In this document: in pieces, positions 44,738 through 54,605 of the stretch
Layout: every line of letters begins with the position of its first letter
Numbering within the stretch: position 1 is the first letter of the stretch
Origin: Sphingobium sp. SCG-1
Lineage (GTDB): Bacteria > Pseudomonadota > Alphaproteobacteria > Sphingomonadales > Sphingomonadaceae
Length of the DNA stretch: 64,000 nucleotides
Direction: 5' to 3'
Assembly (NCBI RefSeq): GCF_002953135.1
Contig: NZ_CP026372.1
Span: 2,666,001-2,730,000, forward strand
Position numbers and translations under genes: made by a program
The notes under the pieces: model-generated
Databases searched by the model: none
Seen by the model: the letters and a program-made list of their open reading frames with translations, nothing else
Told to the model about the DNA's origin: nothing

Positions 44738-44789
44738 GTCGCTACACCTGCGCAAAAATGGGCCCGATCAAGCCCAACAGTAAACCGGT

Positions 44790-45002
44790 TCAAATGCCTT
44801 CTTCGCCCTTATGATCGCCATGGCCTGAAGCGCGCAGTTCTGCCCGGTCACGATCTGCACGCTTGCGTGCAGTCTCGATCATCGTCCGTTCCTTAGCGGT
44901 CGGGCGATCCGTGGATTTAGGCGCGGCTTTCTCATAGAGGCCGCCACTCCCTGCTGGCCTTGGATCTGCTTCTGGATCCTGACCGCTTCTCTTCTCTTCC
45001 AT
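44790..45002 (-). CDS. Small hypothetical protein, very hydrophilic
   Basis: A 70-residue, highly charged protein with no hydrophobic core (for example RKRADRDRAELR). It matches nothing I can name. The ATG is preceded by AAGAGG at a good distance, which is the main reason to accept it. Small charged proteins of this kind are common and mostly uncharacterised in Sphingomonads. It lies just upstream of the mfd relic in the same direction. Confidence 0.5.
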   Translation of the reverse strand: MEEKRSGQDPEADPRPAGSGGLYEKAAPKSTDRPTAKERTMIETARKRADRDRAELRASGHGDHKGEEGI

Positions 45003-45631
45003 CGTGCGCCTCTTCTACAGATGAGCAGCTAACTGCGAGACAATGTCGCGGGTTCCGCCTACGCCGAAAAGTTTGGACCAAAGATCACAGCTACGAGACA
45101 TGCGGTAGGCTGCCGATTTAAGGTTCAGGATGACTGCTTCCTGATCGTCTGCTTGGATCCGATCGAGCGGTAGCTTCCGTCAGCATCGAGCATTTTTCGA
45201 TGCGCACTTGAATGACCGGCTCTGGTCGGCAACCCGGAGAATAGCAGACGGTCGACGCCAGGAGAGCAGAAATTCTATTAAACGGCCGGCATGGGCATCT
45301 GTAGCAAGGCGCATCCAGCGGCATTCACTCAGGTTGGTGACCAATTGTGCATCTCGAGAATGGAAGTGATTGTACCACCGTTAGCGATCGGTTGACGCCG
45401 GCAGCTTAAGTGAATGTCGCAGAAATCCTCTGCTGCCATCAGGCGCTATCGCCGCGATCCTGCGTGCCACGTGGCCGGTCCGTGTTTCGCTTGCGCGGCC
45501 AAGGGCCGGTCACGACAACGCGTTTCCACCGCTTGCCAACCCACGTGAGTGCTTTCAACGGCTGTGGTCGCCATTCGAATGCGGCAGATTTGTGTACCTC
45601 ACGATAGCGGATGTGCAGCAGGAGCGCCGTG
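45003..45631. other. Intergenic, no gene seen
   Basis: About 630 bases with only short shadow frames. No repeat copy, tRNA or clear promoter was recognised. The end supplies an AGGAG ribosome-binding site for the DUF2243 relic. Confidence 0.45.
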
Positions 45632-45948
45632 ATGCTGAGAGCCAATTTATCAGTGCTGCCTCTGCGATGGCCAATCATTCTCGGCATGGCGTTCAGCGGA
45701 TTCTTTGATGGCATATTGCTGCATCAGCTGCTGCAGTGGCATCATTTCCTGAGCCTTGCGACCGGCCCCGCGATGCAGGACATCCGAACACAGATCCTTG
45801 GCGACGGCCTGTTTCATGTCGCGGTCTACATGCTGACCGTCGCCGGCTTGTACGGCCTTTGGCGGCACCGCTCCGTGGTGTCGGGGCCGGGATCCGGGCG
45901 TCGCCTGATCGGCGGCGTTCTGCTGGGGTTTGGAACCTGATCGATGTC
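45632..45948 (+). pseudogene. DUF2243 membrane-protein gene, truncated
   Basis: The first ~100 codons read as a DUF2243 membrane protein: GMAFSGFFDGILLHQLLQWH, then LGDGLFHVAVYMLTVAGLYG, then LIGGVLLGFG. The frame then hits TGA at 45938-45940, while the next frame continues WNLIDV before all similarity stops at 45948. From there on the DNA belongs to an integrase relic on the other strand. The loss of the C-terminal half looks like the result of an insertion or rearrangement at that point. AGGAG at 45620-45624 precedes the ATG. Confidence 0.75.
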
Positions 45949-46895
45949 ACGATTCATCTCGCGCAGCAGCTTGGTAAGCGTCATGTCCGACATGGGGGCA
46001 TCCCCTTTAGCGCCGGGGAAGATAAGGGAGCGCGATCCGATGCGAAGTTCTTGGCATCGCATGATTATGGAAAGCGCCGGCTTGGATAGGGGAATGACAT
46101 GTTCGCGGCTCGCCTTCATGCGCTCCTTGGGAATTGTCCACAGCTTGGCATCGACATCGATTTCGTCCCAACTCGCTCCACGGACCTCGCCGGACCGTAC
46201 GGCGGTCAATATGGCGAAACGCAGCGCAAGACGGCTGAAAGATTTCCGCTGGACCAGCCTGGTCATAAAATCGGGTACCTTTGTGTAAGGCATGCTGCGA
46301 AGTGCGCGTCTTTCTTTGGTTGGCGGGGCAAGCCTTTGGTCACCGCACGCATTGGAGCTTCGCTATCGCGGTATCCAGAGGCGTAGGCCCAGTCCAAAAC
46401 GGTGCCGATCCTCTGTCGCACCCTGCGTGCCGTTTCCGGCTTGGATAACCAGATCTCCGAGAGGACATTGCGGATCATGGGTCCGGTGATGTCATGCACT
46501 TGCAGGTCGCCGATCCCCGGGAACACATAGCTTTCGAGCGTCTGGAGCCATTGCTTTGCGTGCTTCTCATTTCGCCAGTTCTTCCCATGCGAGGCGATAA
46601 CCTTTGCGGCTGCTTGCCTGAAGGTGGGAATGCCCTGCAGCTTGCGTCGCTCGAACAGAGGATCAAGGCCCATTTCGACCCAAGTGCGGATTTCTCGAGC
46701 GCGCTCCCTGGCTGTCGAGAGCGATACCTTAGTAACGCTGCCGAGGCCGAAGTCGCGGCGGTTCCCGTTTTTCTGCACGCGGCAGACCCAGCTTTTCGCT
46801 CCACTGGTCTGAATCACCAAAAAGAGGCCATCGCCATCGCCGTGTCGTCCCGGCCGCGTGGCCGCCTTCACCGAGGTAGCAGAGAGCTTTCCCAT
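45943..46895 (-). pseudogene. Broken P4-type integrase
   Basis: The N-terminal part is intact for about 200 residues: the DUF4102-type start (MGKLSATSVKAATRPGRHGD, GDGLFLVI), the arm domain and the start of the core (RRVRQRIGTVLDWAYASGYR). Near 46290 the frame shifts, after which AILTAVRSGEVRGASWDEID, with the first catalytic arginine, continues. The gene stops abruptly after LLREMNRDI, before the His-x-x-Arg box and the catalytic tyrosine. P4-type integrases insert islands into tRNA genes, and a tRNA 3' end is present 145 bases upstream of its start. Confidence 0.85.
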
Positions 46896-47039
46896 AGCTC
46901 AGAATCTCCCACATTTTTTCCCACATTGCCAATCGGTCACCGATGGACGAGCGGGGATGGGAGCGGACGCGAATCACGCTAAAACCCGCAGAAAAGCTGG
47001 CCTTTCGCGATTCGCAGCGGATCGGGAAAAATTGAGTGT

Positions 47040-47059
47040 TGGCGGAGAGGGAAGGATTC
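47040..47059 (-). other. Attachment-site scar: 3' end of a tRNA gene
   Basis: On the minus strand these 20 bases read as the end of a tRNA, with part of the T-arm, the acceptor strand CTCTCCG and CCA (tRNA-Ser-like). No rest of a tRNA is present to its 5' side. Its place just upstream of a P4-type integrase is that of the attachment site made when an island integrates into a tRNA gene. Confidence 0.65.
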
Positions 47060-47630
47060 TTAAATTATGTCCATCTAGCTGTATTTATTGAACTAAATTA
47101 TCTTTTAGGGATATGCGCCCCACATATTTCCCCACACTGGCATCGGGGCATACAGACGAATAAATATAGCGCCTGCGAGGAACGAGATTAGCACCGCCTA
47201 CGATCTACTATGATGTGAATATAAAAAGACTCCGACAGGTTTCCCCAGTCATCTGCACCCGCTGATTCTTAATGAGCAACCAAACGCTTCAGGCACCCTG
47301 CCGGACAATTCTTGAGCCGCCACGAGGCGGCATTGACCGGCAATGGTGATGTCGACAGATGGGACCTTATGCCCGGTCGGCTTCGGAGCACTGCAGCTTC
47401 GATTACGGACACTAAGCCGGAGCAAAACTACCGTCCGCTGGAGCCGACATTGCTGTCGTCAGCGGTCATAAATCACTCCATCGATAGCTGCCGTACATTC
47501 ATGGCCTGCGAATGACGTATCATTGTCATCTTCAGCTGCATCGCTGCGTTCATTCGGGCCGAGCGCATCAATGATATCGAGCCAAAACTGTGTTCTAGGC
47601 ACCACCTCGCTCGATAGGTGTTATGCATTG
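47060..47630. other. Intergenic, AT-rich then GC-rich, no gene seen
   Basis: About 570 bases. The first ~200 are AT-rich and unlike the surroundings, as expected for the edge of a former island. A small hairpin (GCCGCC-ACGA-GGCGGC, 47316-47331) lies in the middle. Sequence near 47360-47460 vaguely recalls the dispersed repeats but is too diverged to call. Confidence 0.45.
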
Positions 47631-48188
47631 ATGGCCAAGCGTCCTTTCAAGGTGTTCCGAACCTCTACCGGCTTTCAGGATGCCTATGTTGCGGTGACGA
47701 GCCGTAAGGCAGCGCTGGAGGCCTGGGGCACGGACAAGGATCTGTTTTCTGCGGGCGCAGCAGAGCTGGTTACCGACCCGGAGCTAATTAAGGCGCCGCT
47801 GGCACAGCCGGGAGTCGTCATCCGCATTGCGCGGGGCACCGCTGCACAGCACCTCGCCGCCGCCGGCGATGCATGCAAGCCCGTGACGGGCAAAGCCCAT
47901 GCAAGGCCGCGATGGCAAGCAAAGACACAGAGCGCGGCCGCGCCTAGGCCCAAGAAGCACCCGCCCAGGCCGAGCCGCACGATGCTCGATCGGGCGGAGG
48001 CGGCGCTGGAACGTAAGGAACAAGACTATTCGTCTGCGATCGTCGACATAGAGGCGCGGATCGAAGATCTTCGTTGGAAGCGCGATGAACTTCGGTCCCG
48101 GCGGAATTCGGAAATCGCTAAGTTGAAGGAGCGTCGCTCGCGGGAGGAAGAGGCCTATCGCAATGCCCTGGATGCTTGGGAAGGATAG
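47631..48188 (+). CDS. Hypothetical protein with C-terminal coiled coil
   Basis: A 185-residue protein. The N-terminal ~85 residues (KVFRTSTGFQDAYVAVTSRKAALEAWG) form a compact domain seen in hypothetical proteins of Sphingomonads, followed by a basic Lys/Pro/Arg spacer (about 90-115) and a long charged helix (about 118-180, RAEAALERKEQDYSSAIVDI and on) predicted as coiled coil. Such proteins are sometimes labelled TolA-like because of the helix, but no TolA domain is seen. I chose the ATG at 47631, since the upstream open extension has no such pattern. It stands alone. Confidence 0.65.
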   Translation: MAKRPFKVFRTSTGFQDAYVAVTSRKAALEAWGTDKDLFSAGAAELVTDPELIKAPLAQPGVVIRIARGTAAQHLAAAGDACKPVTGKAHARPRWQAKTQSAAAPRPKKHPPRPSRTMLDRAEAALERKEQDYSSAIVDIEARIEDLRWKRDELRSRRNSEIAKLKERRSREEEAYRNALDAWEG

Positions 48189-48448
48189 TAGAACAGCAAA
48201 GGCGTGCTGATCGGTATGCACGGCGGCATATAAATGCGTGTCACCCAACAGGCCCTTGGCTGCATGTTGGCGAAGCCGCCCGCGGAACGTTCTCGAGCAG
48301 CGCAGCAGGGCAGGCGAGTTCATACAAGTGATATCATGTCCCCACCCTTTCTAAGTAGGTCCGTCATCCTGAATTTTCTCGAGTAAAAAATCTCCGCTCG
48401 CGAATAAATTCGCCAGATGAGCTAACGGCATGCCGCATAAAGGCAGCC
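48189..48448. other. Short intergenic region between convergent genes
   Basis: No gene, and no clear terminator hairpin with a U-run was found. Confidence 0.4.
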
Positions 48449-50170
48449 TTAGGTTTTCCGAGATGCATGGTGGGCGGCAAGATAGCCAAAGGTCATTGCT
48501 GGTCCGATGGTAATTCCTCCGGCTATGATATTGCCCCCGGTGACGGCAGCCGCGTCGTTTCCGACGGCGTAGAGTCCGGGGATCGCGCCTCCGTCAGACC
48601 GTAGCACTCTTGCGTCGGCATCCGTCGCCAGACCCGCATGCGTCCCGCCGCAGCCGGCCGTTCCCTTGACGGCGAAATATGGACTTTGATCAAGCGGGCC
48701 CAGGCAAGGATTGGGCTTATGGTCAGGATCGCCATTAACGATGTCGTAGGCGCTTTCGCCGCGCCCGAATTCCGGATCGCTGCCTTGCAAGACGTTGGCG
48801 TTGAAGCGCTTAACCGTGCTTTCAAGACCGTCTGGATCTATACCCACTATCTCTGCCAGTTCTCGGATAGTATCCGCTTTTTTGAGATAGCCTGATCGCA
48901 CGAATTTTCTGTGGGGCAGCGGCTGTGGCGGTACCGCGCAAAGGCCGTAACGATCGAGTGAACGCTTGTCGCAAATGAACCATGCAGCGGTTTCCGCTTC
49001 GTCATACGTCGCGCGCACCAGTGCGGCGCCCCAATCATGGTAGGAAGCGCCTTCACTGATGAAACGCCGCCCGCTGCGCGTAACGCATATCTGCCCGGGC
49101 ACCGCGCGCTGAATGAAGATTGGGAAGATCGACAGGTCGCCTTCGTCATGAGCAGACTGAGTAACGGGGGAATAGGCGATCGGCTCGATCATCTTATCGT
49201 CGAAATGCCCACTAATCTGCTCGGCCATCCGAAGGCCATCGCCAGTGTTGCCATAGGGCATCAGGCCCCAGGCCAAAGAGTTCGTTGCGACATCTCCCAT
49301 CGCGTCGCCAAGCAGTTCGTTACGACGACGCGTGTCATGCGGAAAGCCTCCGGTACCCAGAACCACGCCTTTGCAGGCGCGAACTTCGATATTACGACCA
49401 CCATGTTGGACAATCGCTCCGACAACTCGGCCCTGCTCAATTAACAGCCGGCGGACTGGTGCGTCGGTCCAGAGCCGCCCTCCCCGGTCGAGAACCGCCT
49501 TCGCAAGCCCGCCGATCAAAGCGCGACCGCTGGTAAGCCTCGTCGGCTGCCCTGAACGCAAACGATCGACGATATTGCCTGCGACCAGACGCAGCACGCG
49601 CAGGGCCGAAGAAGGCTTGCGGCCTGCGGAGATGAAGGTGGACAGATCCTCGTTGCCGATCTGCACCCCAAAGGCCGTCATAGACTTCAGGGGTTTCCGC
49701 AGGCGATCGAGATCCTTGCCCAGGCACCTTCCATCCCAGACGCTGGTATAGATGACCCGACCGCTTTCCACGCCTCCCGGGGCGGTGGGATGATAGTCTG
49801 GCATTGCCTTAAAGAAGGTAAAACGAACCGGCGAATTGGCGAGGACGAAATCCATCATTTCCGGCGCCTTCGCAACATAGGCCTCGGCCCGTGCCTTATC
49901 GAAATGGGGCCCAGCTTCATGCCGAAGATAGGCCAATGCCGCTTCTGGGGAATCCTGTATGCCAGCAGCTTGCGCGAGGCTGCTGCACGGGACCCAAAGC
50001 CACCCGCCGGACCTCGCCGTCGCGCCTCCGAATACCGCTTCCTTCTCAGCGACAATCACATCGAGGCCAAGATGAAGGGCGGTCAGGGCAGCAGTCATCG
50101 CACCGCCACCCGAGCCCACTACCAGCAAGTCGCAGCTATATTCGTTTTCGATGCCCTGCTGGCTGTCCAT
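48449..50170 (-). CDS. FAD-dependent oxidoreductase, 3-ketosteroid-dehydrogenase-like
   Basis: A 573-residue flavoprotein of the fumarate-reductase / 3-oxosteroid delta1-dehydrogenase group. The FAD-binding start DLLVVGSGGGAMTAALTALH, the GGATARSGGWLWVP segment, the middle VRACKGVVLGTGGF and the C-terminal GLYAVGNDAAAVTGGNIIAG are intact. Such enzymes remove hydrogen from alicyclic ketones or related substrates. GGGAGA precedes the ATG. It is the last gene of a minus-strand group with a TonB receptor, a beta-propeller protein and a decayed SDR gene, which suggests a catabolic role for an imported hydrophobic compound. The exact substrate is not shown. Confidence 0.87.
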   Translation of the reverse strand: MDSQQGIENEYSCDLLVVGSGGGAMTAALTALHLGLDVIVAEKEAVFGGATARSGGWLWVPCSSLAQAAGIQDSPEAALAYLRHEAGPHFDKARAEAYVAKAPEMMDFVLANSPVRFTFFKAMPDYHPTAPGGVESGRVIYTSVWDGRCLGKDLDRLRKPLKSMTAFGVQIGNEDLSTFISAGRKPSSALRVLRLVAGNIVDRLRSGQPTRLTSGRALIGGLAKAVLDRGGRLWTDAPVRRLLIEQGRVVGAIVQHGGRNIEVRACKGVVLGTGGFPHDTRRRNELLGDAMGDVATNSLAWGLMPYGNTGDGLRMAEQISGHFDDKMIEPIAYSPVTQSAHDEGDLSIFPIFIQRAVPGQICVTRSGRRFISEGASYHDWGAALVRATYDEAETAAWFICDKRSLDRYGLCAVPPQPLPHRKFVRSGYLKKADTIRELAEIVGIDPDGLESTVKRFNANVLQGSDPEFGRGESAYDIVNGDPDHKPNPCLGPLDQSPYFAVKGTAGCGGTHAGLATDADARVLRSDGGAIPGLYAVGNDAAAVTGGNIIAGGITIGPAMTFGYLAAHHASRKT

Positions 50171-50199
50171 CGGTATCTCCCAAAATCTATCGCTCAGTG

Positions 50200-50978
50200 T
50201 CAGCCCTGCGGATGGCTAAAAACCTTCTCCGTGCCATCCATGGCCTGTAACAATTGCCCGCCGTCGACAGCCAGCACCTGCCCCGTCACGAAGCCGCCCA
50301 CCGGCGACGCCAGAAAAATGACCGCGCCGGCCATTCCTCTGGAGGCCCGAACCGCTTAAGGGGAATGCCGCCCATCAGCGCTTTGGTCGCTGCCGGATTG
50401 GTCTGAACGAAGTTCGATCCTTCCGTCGCTAGTAACCCCGTGGCAGTGCCGTTGACCGGAACGCCATCGCTACCCAGTTAGACCGCGAGAATGCGGACAA
50501 GGTGACATAGTGCCGTGTTGGCAGGCTGTAAGAAAGATTGATTGGGCTCGCGAACAGGCGAGCGACGAGGTTTTGAAGGTCAGGCTTCCGATGTGTCCTC
50601 CACGCATATGCGGCAGCATGGCACAGGCCAAGGCTATCTGCCCTATCACATTGGCATCGAGCGGCCCGTCGCGTTTGCTCGTCACAAATCTGCATGATGC
50701 CGCCCAATTCCATATGCGCTGCAATCGCCACAAGATGATTGGCTGCGGTTTGCGCGAGGTGTTCTGCCGCCTTGCTCAAGAACGTCATAAACGGCCGGCA
50801 ATGCGCGACTTGCTCCATAGATCGCCTCGATTTTCGCTGCCACCGCTTCTGCCGCGCCCAACGTCCGGCTCGTCACGACGACACGAGCGCCATGCTCCGC
50901 AAGGTGCATCGCGGTCTCCCGCCCAATGCCTTTCGTCGCGCCAGTAATAACGCATGCAGCGCTGGCCAGATCGGACAT
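50200..50978 (-). pseudogene. Decayed short-chain dehydrogenase (SDR)
   Basis: The first ~50 codons read as an SDR start (CVITGATKGIGRETAMHLAE, GARVVVTSRT) with the TGxxxGIG nucleotide-binding motif. Then the frame breaks several times; later pieces such as LDANVIGQIALACAMLPHMR and GGIPLKRFGPPE, and the end GQVLAVDGGQ, lie in different frames up to a stop at 50200. No continuous reading of the Tyr-x-x-x-Lys active site was found. It sits between the flavoprotein and beta-propeller genes and was probably once part of that operon. Confidence 0.85.
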
Positions 50979-50995
50979 TCCCAACTTGCGCCTCC

Positions 50996-52087
50996 TCACT
51001 TCTTGATGCGGATTATGCGATCGCCCCGAAAGGTTCCTATCCACCGTTCAGTCCCCACATCTATGGCAACTGACCCGCCAGTGAAGGCTCCCCCCTCTGT
51101 TTCAGGGGACAAGATTTCGGTATGAAGGGTTTTGGGATCTATCTTCACGACTCGATAGGGCACTGGACAGCTCGCGGCGGTGCTGCCAAGGCACTGCATA
51201 ACCGCCTGTTCCCGACCTGCGAACAGCTGGCCAACGGTCAGCAAATTACCTTCACTATCCCATCGCAGGTTATCCAAGTGAATACCGAGATCAATGCTAT
51301 CGCGCCGCACCGGCTCGCTTCCGCGCGATAGGCGCACCAAGCGCTGGTCGCCCCAGGCAGCTATGAAATAAGTCTTGCCATCCAGTGAAATAGCCAGCCC
51401 GTTGGATCCCGAAACAGCGCTGTCCGCAACCTTGTGCCAGCCAGCTTTCGGATGCCACTCCAAAACATAACCGCTTGGCTCTCCAAACATCAAATCGGGA
51501 AGCCAGCGTTGCGGAGGATCGCGACCATCATGCGACTTAGTGATTGCAATCCCGCCTTCCGGTAGGGCAACAACGCCGTTTATCTGGACGTTGGCAGGTG
51601 CCAGAAGACAGCCGGCCCAGCGTAATGTAGGCTGCTTTTTCTTCGATCCCTTTTCAATGTCAAAGATCTCGATGGACTCGCGGTCCCCGTGGTTGACCGC
51701 GTACAGGCGCAGGGGATTGTCGCCTATATAAAGCCCATGGCCATCGAAGCTGCTAGGTGCCGGCTGGCCGGGACAGCCGGCAAACTGGGGATCCACCTTG
51801 GCTTCCAGCTTCCCTGGATCAATGGTTTCAACGTTGCCTGAAGCGATGTTAATCAGGTAGAGACCTTCAGATTTTGCCGCTGGACTGGAAGCGCTGCTCG
51901 CAATGACCAAGTCTGTTCCGGGTACTTGGTCCATGTCTTCAGGATTGTGCAGGCCACACAGGAACGCGCCACCACCTGCTCCACACTTCGCCGACCCTGC
52001 AGTTTGCGCAAGCACAATGTGAGGCGAATCGACCAGCATGGCCGCAGCAACTGCGAGGATCGAACAAAACACTGTTCTAAAGGTCAA
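50996..52087 (-). CDS. Exported beta-propeller protein, SMP-30/gluconolactonase-like
   Basis: A 363-residue protein with a signal peptide (ending about VLAQ), hence periplasmic. The repeating blade pattern is visible: SEGLYLINIASGNVETIDPG, SFDGHGLYIGD, GSNGLAISLDGKTYFIAAWG and the closing WIGTFRGDRIIRI. This is like the SMP-30 / strictosidine-synthase / arylesterase propellers, which hydrolyse lactones or esters with a bound calcium; the metal ligands cannot be fixed by eye. It is followed by the decayed SDR and preceded at 157 bases by the TonB receptor, all on one strand. The closeness fits a catabolic operon. Confidence 0.75.
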   Translation of the reverse strand: MTFRTVFCSILAVAAAMLVDSPHIVLAQTAGSAKCGAGGGAFLCGLHNPEDMDQVPGTDLVIASSASSPAAKSEGLYLINIASGNVETIDPGKLEAKVDPQFAGCPGQPAPSSFDGHGLYIGDNPLRLYAVNHGDRESIEIFDIEKGSKKKQPTLRWAGCLLAPANVQINGVVALPEGGIAITKSHDGRDPPQRWLPDLMFGEPSGYVLEWHPKAGWHKVADSAVSGSNGLAISLDGKTYFIAAWGDQRLVRLSRGSEPVRRDSIDLGIHLDNLRWDSEGNLLTVGQLFAGREQAVMQCLGSTAASCPVPYRVVKIDPKTLHTEILSPETEGGAFTGGSVAIDVGTERWIGTFRGDRIIRIKK

Positions 52088-52244
52088 GCTCGGCTCCTTT
52101 CCTGCCTCGTCGACGAAACAGCAAAATCCAAGTCAGCGACCAAACGTGGAAATTGCGCGCTGTCGCCAATTTATTTTTCCGACAAGATCATGTCGTGAGT
52201 GAAGATAATTTGACGCTTGCGGGACACTCACGCGACCGGTGCCA

Positions 52245-54605
52245 TCACTTTGCGCCAAACCGATAACGGAATGTCACGCCATAGGTCACCGGCATCCCGG
52301 TATACCGTGTGGTGAAGTCCGAATTGCGCGTGGCACTAATAACGTAGAATTTGTTGGTGACATTTCTACCCCAAAACTCGACGCGCCAGCTTTCATCCGC
52401 GGCAGCAAAGCCTGTCCGAAGATCGAGCAATTTATATCCCGGAATGCGCAACAGCGCCTCCTGATCTGCAAACGCAGGCGCGTTGCTAAGCAACACAGCG
52501 GTCGTCCTGGTGCGACCCGCAACATTACCACCGACAAATGCTGTGAGGCCGGACGAGAGCGCAAAATCATATTGGGCATCAAGAAACCCTTGCCATTTTG
52601 GCGTATAGGGAAAGCTCTGCCCTTTGAAATCCGTGACGTTGCCGAACGGTCCGATGGGTGTGGCGGGGTTTTGCTGGATACGGGTCGACAAGTAAGTGCT
52701 ATTTGCCGAAAGAGTAAGCCCGTCCATTGGCCTGGCGACAATCGAGAACTCTCCACCTGTGACTCTCGTTTTCGGGATAGGAACCAGACTGGGAAGTGTT
52801 CCAAAGACTGGGTCGATGATATAGCCTACCAGCTGCTTATCGCGATAATCATAATAGAAGGCGGCAGCGGTAATCTGAATTTTGCGCGAGAGCAGGCTAA
52901 GCTTCGTACCAACTTCGTAGGCAAGCACCGATTCTTGGGATATTGGCGTCAAAGCGACTGACGTTCCTGAAGGAAGGGTTGGAAAACTGCCGGCCTTGTA
53001 CCCTTTGGTCACGTTCGCGTAGAGTAGCGTATCCGAATTCGGCTTGTAGTTGGCGCTTACCCGCCACGACAGATTGTCCTGGTTAAGCGAATTGGTCACG
53101 ATCGGAAGCGGTACATAGCCCGGACTCAGCGTTGCGCACACACCTGCTGGAATGGTCGCCGCCTGCCCTGTTACAATAGTCGAGAGAAAAGCGAGCGCCG
53201 CTGACAATTGGCCGTTGCCGGCATCACGGACACAGCCTGCGAAATCACGATCCTGATCGGTATAGCGGATCGAACCTTGAACCGTAAGCTGCTCAGTGAT
53301 GGCATAGTCGAGGCTGCCGAAGGCGCTTTTTGAGGATATTTTCTGGTCATTATCGACATAGGTCGTATCAAACGTAAAAGGTCCCACGCCGGTCCCAGAT
53401 GTGATCAGCGGATCGAAAAGCAGGTTCTCAATGACCCGATCGTTTTGATAATTGCCGCCAACCATCCATTTGATTTTTCCCGCATCTCCGCTCAATCGCA
53501 TTTCCTGCGAAAAGCTGCGAATATTGCCGAAATCTCGACTCACGCCAGAAGAGTAAGTGGTACTGTCCAGATCAATCGGAATGTCCTGCTTGTACTTTGC
53601 GTAGGATGTGAGCGAGGTCAGCATGACATCATCACTCAAATCCGCCTCGATCCGACCGGCGAACTGGTAAAAATAATTGTCCTGACTAAGATCCAGATTT
53701 GGATCCCAAGCCGCCGCACGCGAATTGCGCGGTGCCGTGGGGAAGGTTTCGATTGGAAATGGCAAGGGGCGTCCCATCGGAGCGGGCACCAAGGCCGTGT
53801 ATTGCGTCAACTGCGATTGCTGCGAGTCTGAATGGTCTCGCCAGCCCGTGACGGTCAGCGCTACACGAACAGTATCGGCTGCATCCCAATCCAGACTGAC
53901 GCGCCCGGTGTAGAAGCGCCGCTTTCCATTCGACTGTCGCGCGGTGTAACCCTTCTGCCAATCGTCCTGATATTCATTACGAAGCGCCACGCGCATGCGC
54001 AGGGTATCCGTGATCGGCCCGCTGATATAACCTTCCGCGTTGACTTGATTGAAACGGCCATAGCTGAGGTCGAAACCCGCCTGCAGTTGTGGGGTTGGCT
54101 TTGCCGCAATATAGTTTACCGCGCCGCCGGTCGAATTCTGACCGAACAGCGTCCCCTGCGGCCCCTTCAGGACTTCTACGCGCTCAAGATCAAGAGTAGC
54201 GCCGCGAGCCATAGGCGAGAAAGGCAGTGGTTGCTGATCAACATAAACCGAGACAGCCGGACTGACACCTAATGTCGTGTCATTGAATCCCACGCCGCGG
54301 ATGAAATAAACCGGCAGGCCATAGACCGTCTTCTGAAAGGTGAAACCCGGGACTAATTTCTGCAGGTCGTCAGTACTGGAAACGCCCATTGATTTGAGTT
54401 GATCGCCACTGGCCGCGTTTATGGAGATCGGGACATCACTCAGCCGCTCTGACCGTTTTTGCGCGGTGACGATAATATCACCCATTAGTGCCTGGTCCTG
54501 CCCAGCTGCGGATACTGTATCCTGAGCTTGTGCCATTCCCCCAGCGACCAGCACAAATCCTGCCACAGACGATAGCGCCATCACGCGAAACTTAAACATT
54601 GACAT
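52245..54605 (-). CDS. TonB-dependent outer-membrane receptor
   Basis: A 786-residue receptor with a signal peptide (ending about MAQAQ), the IIVTAQKRSERL plug start, the plug motif RVEVLKGPQGTLFGQNSTGG and a barrel ending in YGVTFRYRFGAK. I chose the ATG at 54605 because GGGAGG lies 5 bases upstream; a longer frame to 54644 is less likely. It begins the group with the propeller, SDR relic and flavoprotein and probably imports their substrate. Its upstream DNA is AT-rich and includes, some 330 bases away, an orphan TetR-type operator. Confidence 0.92.
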   Translation of the reverse strand: MSMFKFRVMALSSVAGFVLVAGGMAQAQDTVSAAGQDQALMGDIIVTAQKRSERLSDVPISINAASGDQLKSMGVSSTDDLQKLVPGFTFQKTVYGLPVYFIRGVGFNDTTLGVSPAVSVYVDQQPLPFSPMARGATLDLERVEVLKGPQGTLFGQNSTGGAVNYIAAKPTPQLQAGFDLSYGRFNQVNAEGYISGPITDTLRMRVALRNEYQDDWQKGYTARQSNGKRRFYTGRVSLDWDAADTVRVALTVTGWRDHSDSQQSQLTQYTALVPAPMGRPLPFPIETFPTAPRNSRAAAWDPNLDLSQDNYFYQFAGRIEADLSDDVMLTSLTSYAKYKQDIPIDLDSTTYSSGVSRDFGNIRSFSQEMRLSGDAGKIKWMVGGNYQNDRVIENLLFDPLITSGTGVGPFTFDTTYVDNDQKISSKSAFGSLDYAITEQLTVQGSIRYTDQDRDFAGCVRDAGNGQLSAALAFLSTIVTGQAATIPAGVCATLSPGYVPLPIVTNSLNQDNLSWRVSANYKPNSDTLLYANVTKGYKAGSFPTLPSGTSVALTPISQESVLAYEVGTKLSLLSRKIQITAAAFYYDYRDKQLVGYIIDPVFGTLPSLVPIPKTRVTGGEFSIVARPMDGLTLSANSTYLSTRIQQNPATPIGPFGNVTDFKGQSFPYTPKWQGFLDAQYDFALSSGLTAFVGGNVAGRTRTTAVLLSNAPAFADQEALLRIPGYKLLDLRTGFAAADESWRVEFWGRNVTNKFYVISATRNSDFTTRYTGMPVTYGVTFRYRFGAK

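Noticed and set aside
47040..47059. A possible complete tRNA gene
   Set aside because: Only the last 20 bases of a tRNA are present; no D-arm or anticodon arm can be folded from the neighbouring bases.
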